A stretch of DNA of 64,000 nt, taken from assembly GCA_015680905.1 (NCBI GenBank), contig CM027381.1, positions 69,429,501 to 69,493,500 of the forward strand, written 5' to 3'. Under the pieces are notes generated by a model, which searched no databases, was not told the origin of the DNA, and worked only from the letters and a program-made list of their open reading frames with translations. The DNA comes from Coptis chinensis (taxonomy: Eukaryota; Streptophyta; Magnoliopsida; Ranunculales; Ranunculaceae). Positions 58,512 through 64,000 of the stretch are shown in pieces (the first letter of the stretch is position 1; each line of letters starts with the position of its first letter). A program made the translations under genes and the position numbers.

Positions 58512-59520
58512 TAGGGGTGTAAAAAAAGGCCCTCAAGCCCTTGGCTCGGCCCATGGGCCAAAAAACCTTAAAATTTAAGTCCTCATGCAATTTGAGGGCC
58601 AGCTCGGCCTGACCCTCATGTTTTGAGGGGAGGGTAAAGGCCTATATATAAAAGCATGAGGGTGGCCCTCAACCTAACCCTCAAAGGCCCGCATTAAGGC
58701 ATGACCTCACAACTTCTCTATGTAATTTTATATATATTTTGATAAAAAGTAATTGTATAAATAGCAAAATGAAAAGTATGTTTTACATAAGCTAGTGCTT
58801 TGTGTAGGCTTCTCCAACATTTTTTTTTTATTTTTGGATTGGCAAACCTGTTTTAAATGAGATCAGTAACTCTTTGATGCTGGCGGAGTCGCCCCATACC
58901 TATGGTATCATCACCCAAAGGTTTTACCGACTTTGTTAGTTCAATGTTACTTAAAAAATCTAGTTCAAAATAACAAATTGTTTCATTGCCGGGATATAAA
59001 CCCATATCACTTCTCTATGTATAAGCTAGAATAAAATAAAAATCAGAGTGATATGATATGATTCTTGATATATGGTAATAAAGTTTTTAATCAATTTCAA
59101 CTAATTAAACACAAATTATTCTATAACCTACAACACCACATCATATTTTTGGTCTTATATACACTTTTTATTGATTCATGGAATACATCGGCACATAGAA
59201 CCTAAGAATGAAACTTTTGAATTTTATTATATTACAAATTTCAGCCAAATTATTAATTAAGTACATTAACCAAGTTGAGATTGAGAAAATCTATTATTTA
59301 AACGAAATAATTAATTTATCGCGTATCAATTTAGCAAGATTATACTGTAAATAAAGAGTTTAAGAGAGTAATCAAATCCGGTCCTCTAATCCGTCTCTCA
59401 ATTCTCTAAAAAGAGGACTGAGATGAGGGTTAGGGTTAGGGTTAGGGCCTCACAATTTTAACATTGGCCTCATAGGCCCTCCCCTCACTACTTAAGTGGG
59501 CCGACCCGGCCCATAACCTA
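58512..59520. mobile_element. Possible hAT-type element with GGCCC-rich ends
   Basis: Begins TAGGGGTGTAAAAAAAGGCC. An inverted, related block (GGCCCTCCCCTCACTAC, GGGCCGACCCGGCCCAT) lies at 59470-59512. About 700 bp of AT-rich DNA lies between. The right terminus and an 8-bp duplication could not be found, so the element may be truncated. Four GGGTTA-type units (59424-59447) lie near the right block. Confidence 0.35.
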
Positions 59521-59665
59521 ATCTATCTTCTTAGCACTCTCCTGCCTGAATCTATTTTTTCAAAGCAATACGACACCCTAACTTCTAGGTGGGAATATAT
59601 TTTTTATCCAAAAAAATAACGCTTCTATGTGGGCATATAATGTAACATAGAACCAATGTGCTTAT

Positions 59666-60265
59666 GTGCGCCTCTGTAGGGAGGCAGTTTTGCAACATGC
59701 TTACTCTATACACAAAAACTGGTTCAAAGCCTTCGAGCACACAGAATCACAGGTGGATGATAATGTACAGATGCAGGATGCCACAGCTAGGGACTCAGTT
59801 TGGTTGCCACCCCCTCCTGGGTGGATGAAACTAAACTTTGATGCAGCTTTTAAGAAATGCAATTCTTATGCTTACATTGCTGTTATTGGCAGGGATTCAA
59901 ATGGTATGCCAACGGGTGGCTATGTTAAGAAGCTACAAGCTGCATCAGCTGCGGAAGGTGAAGTTCTGGCACTCGAGATGTCTATCCAGTTTGTAAAGCA
60001 GAGAGACTGGAGAGCAATTATTGTGGAAGGTGACGCAAAAGAGGTGATTGCTTGTTGCAAGGACAGATCCAATGCAAATGTAGTTTGGGAACGGAGAGCC
60101 ACTCACTGTAATGTTTTCACCAGTTTAAATTATTTTGATTTACTGTAATGTTTTCACCAGTTTAAATTATTTTGATTTACTGTAATGTTTTCATCAATTT
60201 AGGTCCGTGTTGTAGACTCCGTAGAAGAACTATGTAATGACTTCATCTTTCTGAAGTTAATGCAA
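59666..60265 (+). mobile_element. LINE ORF2 C-terminal RNase H fragment
   Basis: The + frame 59666-60148 encodes the RNase H-like (RVT_3-type) domain found at the C-terminus of plant LINE ORF2 proteins. WLPPPPGWMKLNFDAAFKK supplies the first Asp, AEGEVLALEMSIQFV the Glu-containing helix and IIVEGDAKEVI the next Asp. The frame then runs into a 37-bp tandem repeat. The sequence after it (VVDSVEELCNDFIFLKLMQ) resembles the family's end. No poly(A) or target duplication was placed. It is 5'-truncated, and the domain would act on RNA-DNA hybrids if complete. Confidence 0.65.
60106..60201 (+). repeat. 37-bp tandem repeat, 2.6 copies
   Basis: Units starting CTGTAATGTTTTCACCAGTT at 60106, 60143 and 60180 (last one partial, two mismatches). 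They interrupt the RNase H frame, so they expanded after or during decay of the LINE. Confidence 0.9.
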
Positions 60266-60362
60266 TAATTCGGTGCCCATGGGCCGTGTTGACCACCATA
60301 AAAAAAACTAATAATGTAACATTTTTCCCAAAAGATAAAATTGTTAGAAGGGTAATGTTTTC

Positions 60363-61375
60363 TTCTTTTTTTTCGCTAATCCACACCAATCTTATATATT
60401 AAAAACTCCAAGGGAATAAGTTATGTTTTAACATACAATTTGGAAGAGGTCTGATTCCTTGGCCATGGCTAGCCCATTGTGCCAGGTCATGCGCCTCCCC
60501 ATTAAACTGCCTGTTAATCCACTTAAACTGACAAAACCTAAACACAGCTGAGGATCTCAAAATAGAATTTCTTACAGCAGCAAGACCCCAGCTACATGGA
60601 CAATCAGGACTCTGCAGAGCCTGTATGATCGAGGCATTATCACCTTCAAACCTATACTGAACTCCACCCAGTGCCTTGGCCAGTTCCACTGCTATTTCCA
60701 CTGCAATCAACTCTGCCTCCTCCACGCTGCGAGCTTTGTACCTTCTGATAGCTGCTCCTACTGCCCTATCCTGCCCATTCCAAGCTATTACTCCTGCTCC
60801 AGCCCATCCCGTACTCCTGTCATAAGCTGCATCCATTTTGATATAAATGCTTCTGACATGATTAAGGGGAAAACTTACCGTTGCATTTACAAGTTCAGAA
60901 CTAGAAATAGAAATAGTGTGAAGAGGATGCCCCTATATGGCCCATTCCTTGATTTGTTTCTTGTTGGAAAGCTTCTAGACATTTAAGACTTTGTGCTCGA
61001 GTCTTTCTGATCGCTCCTTCTCTGCTTCCTTTTGCCCCTTCAAACTTTATTTTATTTCTGGTATCCCATATATACTGCATCAGGTTGCAAGCTAGGATTC
61101 CTTTGGCTTCTCTCTCTTCTTTTTTGCTGCAGCACCACCCCATAATCTCATCAATCCGCTCTCTCATGGACTGATAAGGTACAAGATCCACTCTTATACC
61201 TACAATTGCAAACCATACACTTCTGGACCAAGTACACATGAAGAAGCTATGGCTAGGGCTTTCAACCTCTTTATGGCAAAAACGGCATTCAAAGTCCCCC
61301 ACCATTTGCTTTCTTTTCAGTAAATCTCCAGTTGCCAGCCCATTCATATAGCCCATTCAGTAAATCTTCTGGACC
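60363..61375 (-). mobile_element. 5'-truncated LINE with 15-bp target duplication
   Basis: The perfect 15-bp direct repeat AAGGGTAATGTTTTC flanks the unit (60348-60362 and 61376-61390). At the left edge, which is the 3' end on the minus strand, is an A-rich tail (GCGAAAAAAAAGAAG). The minus strand encodes a zf-RVT-type block (61356-60901: LATGDLLKRKQMVGDFECRF, CHKEVESPSHSFFMCTWSRS) and then, in another frame, an RNase H domain (60836-60399: MDAAYDRSTGWAGAGVIAWN, EEAELIAVEIAVELA, FEGDNASIIQAL). This is the end of L1-like ORF2. The reverse transcriptase is missing, as usual after incomplete target-primed reverse transcription. The frameshift between blocks marks it as dead. Confidence 0.88.
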
Positions 61376-61390
61376 AAGGGTAATGTTTTC

Positions 61391-61619
61391 GTTTGCTTTA
61401 ATAGTATTTTCTTCAATAAAAAAGACAATGCCTACATCATATTCTGAATGATAGCTTTTGAAGATTAATCGAAAATTTTCAAGAGCATAACATGAAAATT
61501 TTGGTTTACATGAACTTGAACCCAAAATAAAACTAGACATAACTTACTAAACTACAAAAACTTCAGTCACTTTAAGCACTAAACAACCTATCATATCAAC
61601 ATCCATTAGAAGTACCAAT
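61391..61619 (-). other. 3' flank of the PWI-domain gene
   Basis: AT-rich sequence immediately downstream of the stop codon on the minus strand, presumably the 3' UTR and terminator. The LINE inserted at its far edge. AATAAA-like sequence on the minus strand could serve polyadenylation but is not unique. Confidence 0.4.
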
Positions 61620-63521
61620 TTAATCAAAGAAGTCATCAAAGTCGACTTTCAGCCATCCATCAACATCATTCTCATCCAGGTGAACATCGTCAGGGTAGTA
61701 CAAAGTTTCATCTTCGCTGCTGAACTCAAGTTTAAGGCCAGGCGCATTACCTTCAGCTGCTGGAAGCACAAGATCGTCATCACTGTCAGTAGTAGCCTTA
61801 CTATCATCACTGTCAGTAGCAGTATTATCATCACTCTCAGTAGCCTTATTGTCAGCATCACTGTTATATACAAATTTAGTGCCAGATGCATCTAAATCAG
61901 GGGTAGACTCACGAGATCCATCATTGCTACCATCAACTCCGTAATCATAAATTTCATTAGTCTGATCCGGCATGTAGTGATCCCGGCCATCTTCCCCTGC
62001 CTGTGCGGTTATATTCTGGCTAGGATCTTGATTTACTACCAAGTTAGCATCAACTCCAGCAGCAGCAGCTCCATTAGAAATAGTAAAATCACTTATTCGT
62101 CCGGCAATGAACAACATCATACTGTAAGTATCATCACTGACATCTTCCAAGAAACTCTTCAACATCACCTTCTTTTGAGTATCTCCAAGATCCTCATTTT
62201 TAAGAATCGTTAAAACCTCATGAGCCACTACACACTGTACAACCTGTGGCTGCTGAGAACCAATGTTATCAATCACTATGTCCAGAAATATTTTGTAAGG
62301 AACACAAGAATCCTCTGACTTAGGCTGATAGAAGTTATCTTCAGGAGTAAAAAGGGCCGTTCGAGCATCTGTTTTGCCAAGAGGCCTTGCTACATAGTAA
62401 TCAGTGATCAGGTTCGCAACTGAAAGAAGCTCATTGAATGCAAAGTCAGGAATCGGAGACAAGATTCTCTCAATCTCGGTTTTTTTACTGCTCGGGCTGT
62501 TGATGATTGTGCTCTTCAACACTGATAGAATCTCATCGGCTACTCCGCACATCACTTCTTTAGGAATATTGGGGCGGTATAAATGTGCTTCTATAAGACT
62601 GGTCAGTGCTTGGTATGCTTCCCAAGTTGCTTCTGTACTTGGTTGATAGAATCCTCTCTCTGGAACAAATGGTGTGTCTTCAGATACTTGTTTTGCACCA
62701 CCACAAGCAGAGGTAGAAGTATTTGCAACACTGTATCCAGTTGCAGAAGTCTTTTCATCACATTCCCAACCAGTCGGAGAAACATTTGCACCACTCCAAC
62801 CAGTCCGGTAAGTATTTACACCACCACCGGTACCATAACCGTAAGTATTTACACCACCACCGGTACCATAACAATAAATATTTGCATAACCCAAACCAGT
62901 GGCATAAGTATTTGCACCGCCTAAGCCAGCAGCATAAGTATTTGCATCATGACCCCAACCAGTGGCATATGCATTTGAATCACCCCAGCCAGTAGAAGGC
63001 GTATTTACAGCACCAAAACCACTGCCATAAGTATTTGCATCATCATCCCAAGCAGAGACATAAGGTTTAGAAGTTTTTGCGCCACCCAAACCGGTGCCAG
63101 GTGTATTTACACTAGCCAAACCAGTCACAGATGTATTCACATTACGCAAACCAGTGCCGGAAGAATTTACACCACCCAAACCATCCACAGAAGTATTCAC
63201 ATAACCCAAACCAGTGCCAGGATTCTTTACATCAACAGCCCGACGAGTGGTAGAAACTTTCGCACCACCTAAACCGGTGCCAGATGAATTTACACCTCCC
63301 AAACCATTCACAGAAGTATTCACACTACGCAAACGAGTGCCAGAAGTCTTTGCATCAACATCCCAACGATTGGTAGAAACTTTCACACCACCCAAACCAG
63401 TGCCAGAAGTCTTTGCATCAACATCCCAACGATTGGTAGAAACTTTCGCACCACCCAAAGCAGTGCCAGAAGTATTTACACCACCCATACCAGTGGCAGT
63501 AGAAGAACCCTCTTTATCCAT
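61620..63521 (-). CDS. Protein with repetitive N-terminus and two BRR2-type PWI-like domains
   Basis: A single coding exon of 633 codons. I chose ATG 63521, because the 16 codons upstream in frame include a splice acceptor (TTTCTTTGCAG) that ends a 5' UTR intron. Residues 1-285 are degenerate repeats rich in G, T, N, V and S (units such as TGLGGVNTSG and TGLGGAKVSTNRWDVDAKTS). Two related domains follow, about 289-395 and 398-490: FYQPSTEATWEAYQALTSLI with VMCGVADEILSVLKS, and FYQPKSEDSCVPYKIFLDIV with VVAHEVLTILKNED. They resemble the helicase-associated PWI-like domain near the N-terminus of BRR2 (pattern YRPxTxxTxxAYExxLSxI, GAADExLxVLK, KKxEIExLL). The C-terminus (about 510-633) is acidic, rich in DSDD/ESDD, ending DGWLKVDFDDFFD. 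No helicase motif is present. A protein-interaction role around splicing is inference only. It appears intact and is the best host gene here. Confidence 0.75.
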   Translation of the reverse strand: MDKEGSSTATGMGGVNTSGTALGGAKVSTNRWDVDAKTSGTGLGGVKVSTNRWDVDAKTSGTRLRSVNTSVNGLGGVNSSGTGLGGAKVSTTRRAVDVKNPGTGLGYVNTSVDGLGGVNSSGTGLRNVNTSVTGLASVNTPGTGLGGAKTSKPYVSAWDDDANTYGSGFGAVNTPSTGWGDSNAYATGWGHDANTYAAGLGGANTYATGLGYANIYCYGTGGGVNTYGYGTGGGVNTYRTGWSGANVSPTGWECDEKTSATGYSVANTSTSACGGAKQVSEDTPFVPERGFYQPSTEATWEAYQALTSLIEAHLYRPNIPKEVMCGVADEILSVLKSTIINSPSSKKTEIERILSPIPDFAFNELLSVANLITDYYVARPLGKTDARTALFTPEDNFYQPKSEDSCVPYKIFLDIVIDNIGSQQPQVVQCVVAHEVLTILKNEDLGDTQKKVMLKSFLEDVSDDTYSMMLFIAGRISDFTISNGAAAAGVDANLVVNQDPSQNITAQAGEDGRDHYMPDQTNEIYDYGVDGSNDGSRESTPDLDASGTKFVYNSDADNKATESDDNTATDSDDSKATTDSDDDLVLPAAEGNAPGLKLEFSSEDETLYYPDDVHLDENDVDGWLKVDFDDFFD

Positions 63522-63532
63522 GGACCAAGAAC

Positions 63533-63834
63533 CTGCAAAGAAACAAGAAAAGAGTTTCTTGGGTACCATCCAAATAAGGAAAGAGATGGGGCTGCTTCAA
63601 TCTTTATTTCTAAAGAGTAACAATGATCAGAACAGAATGAACTAAGCAAGAAATGGGTTTTTCAAGAATCATATAAACAAGAGAAATGGGTAAAGCAATA
63701 CGAGCAACAATTCTTTATTCGTAAAGAGTAACAACAATAAGAGCAAAATGAGAACAGGACAAAGGATTATAATTCTTTTGAAAGATTTTGATGAATGTAC
63801 AAGGAAGAAAGAAATGGAATTAAAGAGAACTTAC
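63533..63834 (-). other. 5' UTR intron of the PWI-domain gene
   Basis: On the minus strand the donor GTAAGTTC (63834 downward) and the acceptor TTTCTTTGCAG (ending 63533) fit the plant consensus. They lie just upstream of the ATG at 63521. About 300 bp, AT-rich. Leader introns in this position often raise expression in plants. Confidence 0.65.
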
Positions 63835-64000
63835 GGAGCTGAATTCCTATCTATCTTTGTGTTTTTGTTTTTATGTTATCAAGTCTTTCATAAGTCTTGG
63901 TGGTGGTGGTCAGAGAAACGACTTCAGACTTTTCTAATTTTCTAGGAAAGCAGGGGAAGCTGTGTGGAAAGAACAGGGGAAGTGTGGGAATGACTTGGAC
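63835..64000 (-). promoter_or_regulatory. First non-coding exon / promoter-proximal region
   Basis: Minus-strand leader sequence running to the window edge, with a CACCACCACCACC stretch (63898-63910 complement) and CTTCCCC motifs typical of plant 5' UTRs. The transcription start and TATA box are probably outside the window. Confidence 0.4.

Noticed and set aside
59421..59450. GGGTTAGGGTTAGGGTTAGGG as an interstitial telomere
   Set aside because: Only three to four TTAGGG units, while most plants use TTTAGGG. It sits within a GGCCC-rich repeat and looks fortuitous.
62583..63645. Plus-strand frames opposite the PWI gene
   Set aside because: Shadows of the repetitive minus-strand CDS, which has a coherent start, intron and domain structure.

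Overview
The window is nuclear DNA of a flowering plant, almost certainly a eudicot. It is AT-rich, has GT-AG introns with T-rich acceptors, and is packed with plant-type transposable elements (CACTA, hAT, Ty1/copia, Ty3/gypsy, L1-like LINE). I could not place the species. I see no CRISPR, operon, bacterial or organellar feature. Only one convincing intact host gene is present, at the right end on the minus strand (61620-63521, 5' UTR intron 63533-63834). It encodes an uncharacterised protein with a G/T/N-rich repetitive N-terminus, two domains resembling the PWI-like domain of the BRR2 spliceosomal helicase, and an acidic tail.

Layout. 504-3546 is a 3.04-kb solo LTR with a perfect 5-bp target-site duplication (TSD), inserted near the end of an unrecognised reading frame. 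3.6-8.6 kb is degenerate DNA with a broken LRR-receptor fragment. 8607-13357 is a CACTA element carrying an antisense, frameshifted coiled-coil gene fragment. It abuts the right terminus of a second CACTA element (13850-14255). 15.3-16.3 kb holds a disrupted ORF of unknown family. 16.4-37.0 kb is a large CACTA-derived block whose ends I could not pair. It holds a Transposase_24/TNPA-like gene (18.4-20.6 kb) and a TNP2-type transposase gene (26.2-29.8 kb), both broken, with captured pieces of eEF1A, fructokinase and cytosolic prolyl-tRNA synthetase. Nested in it are two short hAT MITEs (17535-17758, 25551-25853) and a 1.4-kb hAT-like element carrying a PPR fragment (23924-25323).

37.7-50.3 kb is a nest of retroelements. 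A Ty1/copia element on the minus strand (41940-45511 plus its LTR) has been hit by an Athila-like Ty3/gypsy element (about 37.7-41.9 kb, itself hit by a 740-bp element), by a 1.42-kb element with a 7-bp TSD (42620-44042), and by a 4.27-kb hAT-like element in its LTR (45630-49902). The hAT-like element carries pieces of an IFRD gene, an alternative NAD(P)H dehydrogenase (antisense), a TPX2/WVD2-like gene and a complete 227-codon ORF of unknown family.

51899-58436 is another CACTA element, carrying exons of SWEETIE/HEATR5 and SEC31. 58.5-61.4 kb holds MITE-like sequence, a LINE RNase H fragment and a 5'-truncated LINE with a 15-bp TSD, which sits just downstream of the intact host gene.

The unifying theme is repeated capture of host exons, usually with introns and therefore at the DNA level, by unrelated DNA transposons. 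Ten recognisable host gene families or groups are represented, two of them antisense to the carrier's + strand. All captured fragments I could identify are broken, so any function would more likely be regulatory (small RNA, chimeric transcripts) than enzymatic. Gene names rest on recognising protein motifs by eye, not on database searches.
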